64,000 bases of DNA from JABWBD01 sp040768665 (GTDB lineage Bacteria; Planctomycetota; Planctomycetia; Pirellulales; Thermoguttaceae): contig JAXGMN010000023.1 in the NCBI GenBank assembly GCA_040768665.1, positions 124,001 through 188,000 on the forward strand, in the 5' to 3' direction. Both the position numbers and the translations under genes were made by a program. The stretch's first letter is position 1. Each line of letters starts with the position of its first letter. Shown in pieces: positions 1 through 6,788 of this stretch. The notes beneath the pieces were generated by a model that had not been told where the DNA came from, made no database searches, and saw only the letters and a list, made by a program, of their open reading frames with translations.

Positions 1-1
1 G

Positions 2-310
2 ATCCCAGGAGCGCGGGTGCATGGCCCGAGCGATCCCGAAAAGCAGGTGGGCGTGGTCAGCCTCACGCTGGACGGCTACGCGCCGCAGGAGCTGGCGGCC
101 ATACTGGACGCCAGCTTCCGCATTCAGGTTCGCGCGGGCATCCATTGTGCACCGTTGATGCACCGGGCGTTGGGAACGCTGGCGTCGGGCGGGACGGTCC
201 GATTCAGCCTCGGGCCGTTCAATACGAACGAGCAGGTGGATCTGGCGATCGAGGCCGTCGAGGCCGTCGCCGGGGAGGGCGTGGGCAGCGGAACGGCGGG
301 CCGGAGATAG
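2..310 (+). CDS. Class-V aminotransferase / cysteine desulfurase family, C-terminal fragment (5' end outside window)
   Basis: The frame is open from base 2, so the gene enters from outside the window. About 102 C-terminal residues remain. They match the small C-terminal domain of PLP-dependent class-V aminotransferases: a GYAPQELAAILD segment, then VRAGIHCAPLMHRALGT and a GGTVRFSLGPFNT stretch, in that family the Cys-containing loop and the end of the fold. The PLP lysine lies outside the window, so substrate (cysteine desulfurase, selenocysteine lyase or other) cannot be decided. A strong hairpin follows 34 bases after the stop. Confidence 0.75.
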   Translation: MPGARVHGPSDPEKQVGVVSLTLDGYAPQELAAILDASFRIQVRAGIHCAPLMHRALGTLASGGTVRFSLGPFNTNEQVDLAIEAVEAVAGEGVGSGTAGRR

Positions 311-343
311 CGCTGCTCAAAGAACAAGTTGGCGGAATTCTGT

Positions 344-396
344 AGGACGGATTGGTAATCTGTCCGTGATTCACTGACGGATTACCAATCCGTCCT
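344..396. terminator. 17-bp perfect inverted repeat, likely bidirectional terminator or palindromic element
   Basis: Bases 344-360 are exactly complementary to 380-396, and the inner bases continue an imperfect stem. It sits between the aminotransferase stop and the next gene. There is no clear U-tract, so it could be a repetitive palindrome rather than a true rho-independent terminator. Confidence 0.5.
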
Positions 397-476
397 GCAG
401 AGACAAACACGAGTTGTTCCTCGGCCGATCCGTGGCTCCGGCCCCGGTCACAGCACTGTAACGGGAGATACCGACC

Positions 477-1769
477 ATGATGACCAGACGATTCGATCGA
501 CGCGGTTTTCTCAAGCGTAGCGCGCTGGCGGCGGCCGCGGTTCCGGCGTTCGTGCCCGCGACGGTGCTGGGCAAGGACGGCGCGGTCGCGCCGAGTGAGA
601 AGATCACGGTGGGGTTCATCGGGACGGGCAGCCACGGCACCCACCATAACCTGCGGGCCTATCTGGCGCAGCCCGACGCGCAGGTGGTGGCCATCTGCGA
701 CGTGGACGGCAACCATCTGGCGAAAGCGAAGGAGCAGATCGACCGGAAGTATGGCAACTCCGACTGCGCCACGACGAAGGATTTTCGCGAGATCCTGGCG
801 CGGGGCGACGTCGATGCCGTGATGATCTCGACGCCCGACCACTGGCACGTGCTGATGAGCGTGATGGCGATGAGGGCGGGCAAGGACGTGCAGTGCGAGA
901 AGCCGACCCTCACGATCGACGAGGGAAAGATCTTGGTGAAGACCGTGCGCGAACTGAAGAAGGTGTTTCAGACGAGCACGGAAGACCGCTCCGTGCCGGT
1001 CTACCACCGGATGGCCGAGCTGGTCCGCAACGGCCGGATCGGCAAGCTCGAGCGGATCGAGGTGATTCTGCCTAAGCATCCGACATTTCCGGGCGATCCG
1101 ACGCCGCAGCCGGTGCCGCCGGAATTGGACTACGACATGTGGCTTGGCCCGGCGCCCGAAGCGCCGTACACAAAGGACCGCGTGCACTTCAACTTCCGCT
1201 GGATCTGGGACTATTCGGGCGGAATCATCTGCGACTGGGGCACGCACCTGTTTGACACGGCCCAATGGGCCGGTGACACCGAGCACACCGGTCCGGTCGA
1301 GGTCCGAGGCGAGGGGACGCACTGGGAGGGCGGCCTGTTCGACACGGTCAAGGACTACGACATCACCTATACGTACGCCAACGGCGTGGTGATGACGTGC
1401 CGGCCGGGCAATCCGAGCATCAAGTTCATCGGCACGGACGGCTGGGTGGGCAACCGCGGCTGGCGAGCGCGTCTGGAAGCCAGCTCCGAGGAGATCCTCA
1501 ACGCGACGCTCGGCGCGAACGATCTGCGGCTTTACACCAACCCGGCGGGCGAGCACCGCGATTTTCTCGACTGCGTCAAGAGCCGCAAGGATCCTTATTT
1601 CCCGGTCGAGATCGGCCACCGCGTGTCGACCGTCTGCCACCTGGCCAATATCGCCGTCAAGCTGGGGCGAACGCTCCGGTGGGATCCGGAGGCCGAGCGG
1701 TTTGTGGGTGACGAGGAGGCCAACGCGATGCTCTCTCGGCCGATGCGGTCGCCGTGGACGCTGGTCTAA
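477..1769 (+). CDS. Tat-exported Gfo/Idh/MocA family oxidoreductase
   Basis: The 430-residue protein begins with a twin-arginine signal (RRGFLKRSALAAAAV, about residues 8-22). A Rossmann NAD(P)-binding motif follows (VGFIGTGSHG, about 44-53), then CDVDGN, and later an EKPTLTIDEG segment at the place of the family's EKP motif. These proteins are NAD(P)-dependent sugar or polyol dehydrogenases, often exported in planctomycetes. I prefer the ATG at 477; the next codon is also ATG. Its final 18 codons and about 900 downstream bases are duplicated near 5326, where the copied tail is fused to a cas3 fragment. Substrate is unknown. Confidence 0.85.
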   Translation: MMTRRFDRRGFLKRSALAAAAVPAFVPATVLGKDGAVAPSEKITVGFIGTGSHGTHHNLRAYLAQPDAQVVAICDVDGNHLAKAKEQIDRKYGNSDCATTKDFREILARGDVDAVMISTPDHWHVLMSVMAMRAGKDVQCEKPTLTIDEGKILVKTVRELKKVFQTSTEDRSVPVYHRMAELVRNGRIGKLERIEVILPKHPTFPGDPTPQPVPPELDYDMWLGPAPEAPYTKDRVHFNFRWIWDYSGGIICDWGTHLFDTAQWAGDTEHTGPVEVRGEGTHWEGGLFDTVKDYDITYTYANGVVMTCRPGNPSIKFIGTDGWVGNRGWRARLEASSEEILNATLGANDLRLYTNPAGEHRDFLDCVKSRKDPYFPVEIGHRVSTVCHLANIAVKLGRTLRWDPEAERFVGDEEANAMLSRPMRSPWTLV

Positions 1770-1888
1770 AGGCCGTGTGCGGGTGTGGTGCCCAAGATGC
1801 TGATTTCTCAAATCCGTGGGTGTTTGGTGGCCACGCGCTTCTGGGTGGTGTGAGGCCGCAGGTAGTGCGTCTGACGCAGGAAGAGAGG

Positions 1889-1969
1889 GGGACAGGTCCA
1901 TGTTTTCGGCGAACGTGTTTGACGCCAAAACACTCGAACGGGCCGAAAAATGGACCAGTCCTCGCCCGT
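1889..1969. repeat. REP-like palindrome, subfamily a (ATGGACC type)
   Basis: Left end GGGACAGGTCCATG and right end AATGGACCAGTCC form the outer arms of a hairpin. It belongs to a dispersed family also found at 14684, 21021 and 27142. Together with the next element it is missing from the duplicated copy near 5499. Confidence 0.75.
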
Positions 1970-1976
1970 GAGCGTG

Positions 1977-2075
1977 GGCTGCTGAAAAAGGGGACTGGCA
2001 CCGCAACATCTCGTATTTCATCGCACAGCACCCCCCCACAGTTTTCAGAGCCGGTTCCCTTTTTCAGCAGCCTCC
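1977..2075. repeat. REP-like palindrome, subfamily b (GGCACC type)
   Basis: Near-perfect outer arms GCTGCTGAAAAAGGG and CCCTTTTTCAGCAGC enclose GGCACCGC and GAGCCGG boxes. It is paired with the previous element like a BIME. Confidence 0.75.
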
Positions 2076-2784
2076 GCCCCCTTGGCGCGCACGATTCGGT
2101 CATCCTGCTTCCGGCGGAAAGGAACTGCTCTGCGCAGCGGCAATGCCGGGAGGGCGTTTGTTAAGCCAAGTTGCCAAAGAACTTACAAAGCCGGGAGCCA
2201 TGAAGGCACGGCGGCCCGTGGACGATTCTAATCATTTGTCCACTATTTAAGTGTCAGTATGAACGATGCGGCGCAGGCTGTCAAGCGGTATTTCTCGGCC
2301 AAGGCTTGCGAATTTTGTAGTTCCGAGATGACTGGGGAGCCATCAACCGGTCGCACTAGCCGGAGGAAAGGGATCTGGGGAGGATGCGCCAGACGAGAGA
2401 AAGGAAGATGGCAGAAAAGAAAATGGGGGAACGCGTGCCCTCTCTTCCTTTCTGCCATTTTGCGGCGAAATCCCGGGTTCGTGGATAATCCGGGCTATTG
2501 GCTCTCCTATCTCTTGCTGACGAACTCCGGGCCAAGGAAAGTTGCGGGGGTAGGTCTGTCGATGTCGTACCCCTGGAAGTAGAATGGCCCCGTGCCGGCA
2601 GATCTCGTTTAGTTCTTTTGCGGGAGGAGCAAGTGCGGGTTGCTTCGCGACCACCGCTGGCCAGAATCGAGGCGATCGGCCGAGCGATTCGTGAGGGGAC
2701 CTGGCCGAACGCGCCGGCGCCGGCGAGGCGGCTTCCGGAGGAGTACCCATGAATGGTCCGAGAACGCCAATTCGGGACACCGCG

Positions 2785-3049
2785 TTAAACGGCCCACTCT
2801 CCACGGGCATAGCGGGCCTCGTGCTCGATTTCGGATTCATCGAGGTCGATGGCGGCCACGCCGGCGCGATGCAAGCTCATGAGGAATGTTGCCCGATCCA
2901 TGCCGGCAAGCCGAGCGGCTTTGCCCGAAGAGAGCCTAGCCTGCTCAAACAGTTTCGCGGCCAAGCCGAGCCTCGCGTTCGAATCCTTCTGGCGTGGTGC
3001 CGAGGCTGATCAACAGATCATCGGGATATTCGATCGTAATCTGTGGCAT
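2785..3049 (-). pseudogene. UPF0175-family antitoxin-like gene, frameshifted
   Basis: Reading down from the ATG at 3049 gives MPQITIEYPDDLLISLG and then EGFEREARL, the N-terminus expected for UPF0175 proteins. The frame then hits a stop (TGA) at about 2951. A one-base shift near 2970-2978 restores a good match (LAAKLFEQARLSSGKAARL, then GMDRATFLMSLHRAG) running to the TAA at 2785. The second half is the helix-turn-helix region. These proteins commonly partner PIN toxins. An assembly error cannot be excluded, but several neighbours are also broken. Confidence 0.65.
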
Positions 3050-3096
3050 GGATTGATCTCGGTTTCTGTATCAGGGCGAGGGCACAACAGTTCCCC

Positions 3097-3119
3097 TGGG
3101 GCCGCGGCTTTTCGGCCGG
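3097..3119 (-). repeat. Possible remnant of a CRISPR repeat (reverse orientation)
   Basis: The segment TGGGGCCGCGGCTTTTC matches the reverse complement of the array repeat with one difference, the same G seen in the better relic at 4054. Only the middle of the repeat is recognisable, so chance similarity is possible. Confidence 0.3.
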
Positions 3120-3155
3120 GTTCGGACGTTGCGGGTCCTGAAGGAATGAGGAATC

Positions 3156-3356
3156 CTACACCGCGATTTCTTCGACAAAAGCGCCTTCGGGAACTGGCGG
3201 CTCCTCGGCAGGTTCGAGGTAAAGAGCGATGGCCTCGCGTACATTCTCACGTGCCTCGTCCAGCGTGTCCCCTTCGGAGATGCAGCCTGGAAGAGCAGGA
3301 ACAAAGACGTTGTATCCGCCTTCGTCGAAGGGTTCGAAGACGACTTTCAGTCGCAT
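3156..3356 (-). CDS. HicB-family antitoxin-like protein (orphan)
   Basis: The 66-residue protein has the HicB partial RNase-H-like fold signature: FEPFDEGGYNVFVPALPGC, a GDTLDEARENVREAI helix and an acidic tail. HicB neutralises the HicA mRNA interferase. No HicA-like ORF is visible on either side, so it is an orphan, is regulated differently, or has lost its partner. It lies 23 bases downstream of the VapC-like gene on the same strand and may share its transcript. No good ribosome binding site is seen. Confidence 0.7.
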   Translation of the reverse strand: MRLKVVFEPFDEGGYNVFVPALPGCISEGDTLDEARENVREAIALYLEPAEEPPVPEGAFVEEIAV

Positions 3357-3379
3357 GGGAAGGTGCTTCCGGCGGGGCT

Positions 3380-3775
3380 TCAGGGAACAACCTCGATGCC
3401 GAACTGCCGAAAGTGAGCGTCGAGTGCCACGGCCATCTTGATTCCCAACTCGTCAATGACGACTCTGCTGGTGCAGTCGGTGAAGCTCCAGCCGGCGTTC
3501 GCGCGCGCTTGGAAGGAAATCCAAGCACGATGGATCTCTTCGACAGTGAGGTAGTGGAGGGTGAAGAGATCGTGCTGAAAAAAGAATCGACCCGCCTGAA
3601 TGGCCAAATCCGGACGTTTGCGAGCGACGAGCAATGTGAGCGTCTCGTCGATGCAGTAATCCGTGGTCAGAAGAGGTTCCTCGCCGCCATCGATCCACTC
3701 TGCCACGAGGGAGTGGTTAGGATCGTCAGGCACGATCCAGGCAAACCATGCCCCAGTGTCGACGAATACCATCAA
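3380..3775 (-). CDS. PIN-domain toxin (VapC-like)
   Basis: The 131-residue protein has the acidic PIN residues in order: FVDTGAWFA near the start, CIDETLTLL about residue 42, and SFTDCTSRVV followed by ALDAHF near the C-terminus. VapC proteins are Mg-dependent ribonucleases. The gene overlaps its upstream partner by four bases (3772-3775), the normal coupling of antitoxin and toxin. All catalytic positions look intact, so the pair may be active. It stabilises or reports on the accessory island that holds it. Confidence 0.8.
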   Translation of the reverse strand: MMVFVDTGAWFAWIVPDDPNHSLVAEWIDGGEEPLLTTDYCIDETLTLLVARKRPDLAIQAGRFFFQHDLFTLHYLTVEEIHRAWISFQARANAGWSFTDCTSRVVIDELGIKMAVALDAHFRQFGIEVVP

Positions 3776-4017
3776 TCCTCTCCGTACAACACGCGGTCGT
3801 GGTCGGCGCCGCTGAAGGTGTCGCCGGGATTCTCGTTGGGCAAGGACTCAAAATGCCGTCGTGCTTCGCGTAGACGTCGGCGTTGTTCATCCGACATACG
3901 TTCTCCGGTTGCCTCCGCCGGGGCGCGCACGACAACCGTAACCTCCGTGCCTTCCGGCAGAGAGACTTCGTTTTCCAGGACCACGACACCGTTTTGGACC
4001 CGACCGTGGATGACCAT
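3772..4017 (-). CDS. DUF104-like antitoxin (VapC partner)
   Basis: The 81-residue protein starts with HGRVQNGVVVLENEVSLPEG and then TEVTVVV, the short beta-rich domain typical of DUF104/AF2212-like proteins found next to PIN toxins. The C-terminal half is charged and helical (DEQRRRLREARRHFESLPN), suited to wrapping a toxin. It is the first gene of the toxin-antitoxin pair and ends in an overlap with the toxin start. Autoregulation is likely from the family, not shown here. Confidence 0.65.
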   Translation of the reverse strand: MVIHGRVQNGVVVLENEVSLPEGTEVTVVVRAPAEATGERMSDEQRRRLREARRHFESLPNENPGDTFSGADHDRVLYGED

Positions 4018-4053
4018 AAGGTCATTCTGTGCTGGGGTTTACGGTCTGTCAAG

Positions 4054-4137
4054 GCTTCAATGGGGCCGCGGCTTTTCAGCCGCGGAAAGTCCTCGTTTTG
4101 GACAACTGCCGCAATGCAGAAGCCAGCTTCAATGGGG
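4054..4137 (-). CRISPR. Orphan CRISPR relic: one repeat, one spacer-sized gap, one partial repeat, inverted
   Basis: Bases 4054-4089 are the reverse complement of the 36-base array repeat at 17237 with two mismatches. After exactly 36 bases, 4126-4137 repeats the first 12 bases (GCTTCAATGGGG). The 72-base period equals that of the main array. This lies about 13 kb from the array, in the opposite orientation, beside a truncated cas3. Confidence 0.7.
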
Positions 4138-4288
4138 GGCAATATGCGCTGCAACTGATTTCCAGCGGACATGCCGACGACAACTCAGAGCGAGTATCCC
4201 TCGGGAAGCTCGCCCGCGTTTTGGCTCCTGTATAGAGGCAGTCTACCGAGTATTTCTGGCTACTGCAATGGGGAAGTTAAGTAGGGGG

Positions 4289-4316
4289 TTGACACCGCAA
4301 GGAACTTCGGTATAAT
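4289..4316 (+). promoter_or_regulatory. Consensus sigma-70-type promoter
   Basis: TTGACA at 4289-4294 and TATAAT at 4311-4316 are both perfect consensus boxes with 16 bases between. Transcription would start near 4323 and run through three short hairpins into the ORF at 4474. Confidence 0.65.
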
Positions 4317-4332
4317 CGCCCGAAATAAGAGA

Positions 4333-4460
4333 AGCCGCGCTTCCCCTGATTGGTGGCATGGAAAGCGCGGCTCGGTGGGCCGAGCGAAGCCATGTTGCCT
4401 CGCCCCTCACTCATCATGGCTCACTCTCGCGCCTCGTCAACCCTTATCCTTGAGGGGCAA
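4333..4460 (+). promoter_or_regulatory. Structured 5' leader with possible ribosome-binding-site sequestration
   Basis: Downstream of the promoter are nested complementary pairs: 4333-4342 with 4363-4372 (AGCCGCGCTT), 4370-4375 with 4380-4385 (GCTCGG) and 4388-4394 with 4415-4421 (AGCCATG). A further pair, 4402-4409 with 4451-4458 (GCCCCTCA), touches the ribosome-binding region of the following ORF. The alternatives are mutually exclusive in part, so a regulatory role is possible but inferred. Apart from the CRISPR relic, nothing else is seen in the 4018-4473 gap. Confidence 0.35.
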
Positions 4461-4473
4461 GGAGAGCGCGTGC

Positions 4474-4752
4474 ATGCGTGCAAGTGTTCGGAACTCGAGC
4501 CTGGATGCCATAGTGGCAGCTCGCTATCGAGGGTATCTCGAGCGTGGGTTGTCCGTGGACGACATTCTGACCGATCCTGACGAAGCCGCCGGCTTCGCCC
4601 GCTCCGTCAACGAGCGACTGCCAATCGGCGAGCGTCTGCCTTCGTCCGTCATCCTACGTCGCCTCATTACGCTGCGTAAACGCGGGCAGGATCGCGGAGG
4701 CCTGCCTCGAAGTGCCGGCGAGCACGGTGGCCCCGCGATTCGTCCAAAGTAG
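4474..4752 (+). CDS. Small hypothetical protein, 92 residues
   Basis: The ATG at 4474 follows AAGGAGAG. The product is charged and probably helical: SSLDAIVAARYRGYLERGLS, then DDILTDPDEAAGFARSVNERL and a basic ILRRLITLRKRGQDRGGLPR end. No enzyme motif or membrane segment is seen. I do not recognise a named family; the sequence has the look of a conserved small planctomycete protein. It is expressed from the strong promoter at 4289 and followed by a hairpin at 4774. Confidence 0.45.
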   Translation: MRASVRNSSLDAIVAARYRGYLERGLSVDDILTDPDEAAGFARSVNERLPIGERLPSSVILRRLITLRKRGQDRGGLPRSAGEHGGPAIRPK

Positions 4753-4773
4753 TGGCAGCCACTCAACGAATTT

Positions 4774-4805
4774 GGTGCGTGCGAGGTCTTGACTTCGCAC
4801 GCACC
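4774..4805 (+). terminator. 11-bp perfect hairpin after the small ORF
   Basis: GGTGCGTGCGA (4774-4784) pairs with TCGCACGCACC (4795-4805) around a 10-base loop. It lacks a T-tract, so it may terminate weakly or be an attenuator. Confidence 0.45.
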
Positions 4806-4844
4806 TGCCTGGATTGCCAGCTTCCGGAATCCGAGGAGGAGAAG

Positions 4845-4907
4845 ATGACAGGCACGAACGTGACTTTGACCGACGTCTATCGACTTGCGACGGGCGCGTG
4901 TGCGTAG
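4845..4907 (+). CDS. Very short ORF with strong ribosome binding site (20 residues)
   Basis: MTGTNVTLTDVYRLATGACA is preceded by GAGGAGGAG at ideal spacing. It could be a leader peptide or the start of a gene that was cut. No homologue is recognised. Confidence 0.2.
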   Translation: MTGTNVTLTDVYRLATGACA

Positions 4908-5001
4908 TTGCCAACGCCTCTCCGCGCCACCCGTAAATATCACACGAGCCTGTTCACGGTCCGATCACTTCAATAATAGGCCGGGATGGGAGATTACTGG
5001 A

Positions 5002-5379
5002 ATGACCTTCGATGAATTCTTCATTCGTGCAACCGCCGGTGCCAAGCCGTACGCGTACCAACGCCGCTTTGCGACGTCCATTGAACTACCGGCCTTGCTG
5101 CCCGTCGCCACGGGACTCGGAAAATCCGCGACTTTGATCCTGGGCTGGTTATATCGCCGACGCGAGCATCCGGAAGAAGCGATTCGGCAAAGCACCCCTC
5201 GACGCTTGGCGTACTGTTTGCCGATGCGAACGCTGGTCGAACAAACCGAGGAACGTGCGAAGCATTGGCTCGGCAATTTGAAGTTGTCTGGCGAAGTTGC
5301 CGTCCACGTGCTGATGGGCGGCGCTGAGGCCAACGCAATGCTTTCTCGGCCGATGCGGTCGCCGTGGACGCTGGGCTAG
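5002..5379 (+). pseudogene. cas3': Truncated second cas3 (N-terminal helicase part) fused in frame to the oxidoreductase tail
   Basis: Residues 1-108 are the beginning of a type I Cas3-like helicase: TFDEFFIRATAGAKPYAYQR, the Walker A loop VATGLGKSATLIL, then TPRRLAYCLPMRTLVEQTEE and VAVHVLMGG, a pattern I associate with I-U/I-G-type Cas3 proteins. At base 5326 the sequence switches to direct repeat copy B, and the frame continues as EANAMLSRPMRSPWTLG, the C-terminus of the oxidoreductase at 477-1769, to its stop. The DEAH box, motif VI and HD nuclease are missing, so it cannot be a working Cas3. It differs from the intact cas3 at 9601, so it comes from another system or divergent copy. Confidence 0.75.
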
Positions 5380-6061
5380 AGGCCGTGTGCGGGTGTGGCC
5401 ACCAAGTCGGCGATTTCTCAAATCCGAGGGTGTTTGGTGGCCACGCGCTTCTGGGTGGTGTGAGGCCGCTGGTAGTGTGCCTGACGCAGGAAGAGAGGGC
5501 GATCCGGTCATCCTGCTTCCGGCGGAGAGGAACTGCTCTGCGCAGCGGCGATGCCGGCAGGATTGTTTGTTAGACCAAGTTGCCAAAGAACTTACAAAGC
5601 CGGGAGCCATGAAGGCACGGCGGCCGGTGGACGAGTCTAATCATTTGTCCACTGTTCAAGTGTCAGTATGGACGATGCGGCGCAGGCTGTCAAGCGGTAT
5701 TTTTCGGCCAAGGCTTGCGAATTTTGTAGTTCCGGGATACCTGGGGAGCCATCAACCGGTCGCACTAGCCGGAGGAAAGGGATCTGGGGAGGATGCGCCA
5801 GACGAGAGAAAGGAAGATGGCAGAAAAGAAAATGGGGGAACGCGTGCCCTCTCTTCCTTTCTGCCATTTTGCGGCGAAATCCCGGGTTCGTGGATAATCC
5901 GGGCTGTTGGCTCTCCTATTCTTGCTGACGAACTCCGGGCCAGGGAAAGTTGCGGGGGTAGGTCTGTCGATGTCGTACCCCTGGAAGTAGAATGGCCCCG
6001 CGCCGGCAGATCTCGTTTAGTTTTTTTACGGGAGGAGCTAGTGCGCGCCGCTTCGCGACCG
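5326..6061. repeat. Long direct repeat, copy B
   Basis: This is the same orientation and near-identical to copy A at 1716-2652 without the two REP-like elements (empty site at about 5499/5500). Its left edge is the cas3 fusion point and its right edge runs into unrelated DNA after GCTTCGCGACC. Bases 6062-6336 hold no gene I can support. Confidence 0.85.
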
Positions 6062-6336
6062 AAGAGACGGCCTTTGCCCCGAAGGGGCGCGACCCGAAAA
6101 GGGCGGAGTCTTCGGAGCCCTGGGGGACGGAGGCCCGCGTATTCGCAACCGATCTCACGGTTCAGGATGGGAAAGGCCCAAAGGGCCGAAAACCCAACAG
6201 GGCCGCCCCGATCTGCCGCCGGGCAATCGGCGCGGGGCTTGCGTGCCACCTGAGATGATGGTTTAATGGGCGCGATTGCAGGTAGTACCCACCCGGCGGA
6301 ATGGCAGCGTTACGCGGCAGTGGCGAGGACGTGAAG

Positions 6337-6775
6337 ATGACCAGCCCCAAACGCGGAGTGCTAAAGCGACGCAAACCCGGGTGTCCTGAGGTCCTGGCGG
6401 CCGTGAAGTGCTTGATCGCCGAGTCCCGCCGCCGCGAACTGGGAACTGGTCGCCGTCTACTGGCAACTCGGGCGAGTCATTGTGCACCAGCAGGAGGCTG
6501 CCAACTGGGGTGATGCCATAGTCGAGCATCTGGCGGCGGACTTGCGAGCGGCCTTTCCCGACGTGTCCGGTTTTTCGGTATTCAAGCTGTGGCGGACACG
6601 CAAGTTTTTCCTCTCGTGCCGCCAGCCCGATGAGTGGCTGCGATGCGGCCTGGATGATGGTCGCGGGGCCGAGGCGACAAAGCTGGCAACTGTGTTGCCG
6701 GAATTGAATAAGGACCAACTAAGGTTTTGTAGATTTCGAGGCGGTTTAGGTTCAATTGCCAAAGGCAGTTCTTAG
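6337..6775 (+). pseudogene. DUF1016 (YhcG-like) nuclease, N-terminal domain only, frameshifted
   Basis: The first frame from ATG 6337 reads TSPKRGVLKRRKP and then LAAVKCLIAESRRREL. A one-base shift near 6435 continues ELVAVYWQLGRVIVHQQ, then NWGDAIVEHLAADLRAAFPD and FSVFKLWRTRKFF, the signature of the DUF1016 N-terminal domain. The C-terminal PD-(D/E)XK nuclease domain is absent and the frame ends just before csb1. It is a decayed fragment, not a Cas protein. Confidence 0.7.
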
Positions 6776-6788
6776 GAGATGACTATCA

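Larger units (their letters stand above)
1716..2652. repeat. Long direct repeat, copy A (oxidoreductase tail plus non-coding DNA)
   Basis: From GAGGCCAACGC at 1716 to about 2652 this DNA matches 5326-6061 in the same orientation, with scattered substitutions. Copy A is about 200 bases longer because it carries two REP-like palindromes at 1889-2091 that copy B lacks. Copy A includes the natural end of the oxidoreductase gene, so it is probably the source. No convincing gene is seen in the rest; an imperfect hairpin lies near 2408-2460. Confidence 0.85.

Noticed and set aside
219..2039. 606-residue minus-strand ORF
   Set aside because: It is antisense to a well-supported oxidoreductase and has a composition typical of GC-rich shadows.
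2498..2752. 84-residue ORF ending ARIEAIGRAIREGTWP
   Set aside because: Its first half lies in duplicated non-coding DNA and copy B does not keep the frame; no clear family.
2849..4315. 488-residue plus-strand ORF across the toxin-antitoxin cluster
   Set aside because: It is antisense to HicB, VapC and DUF104-like genes that show real family motifs.
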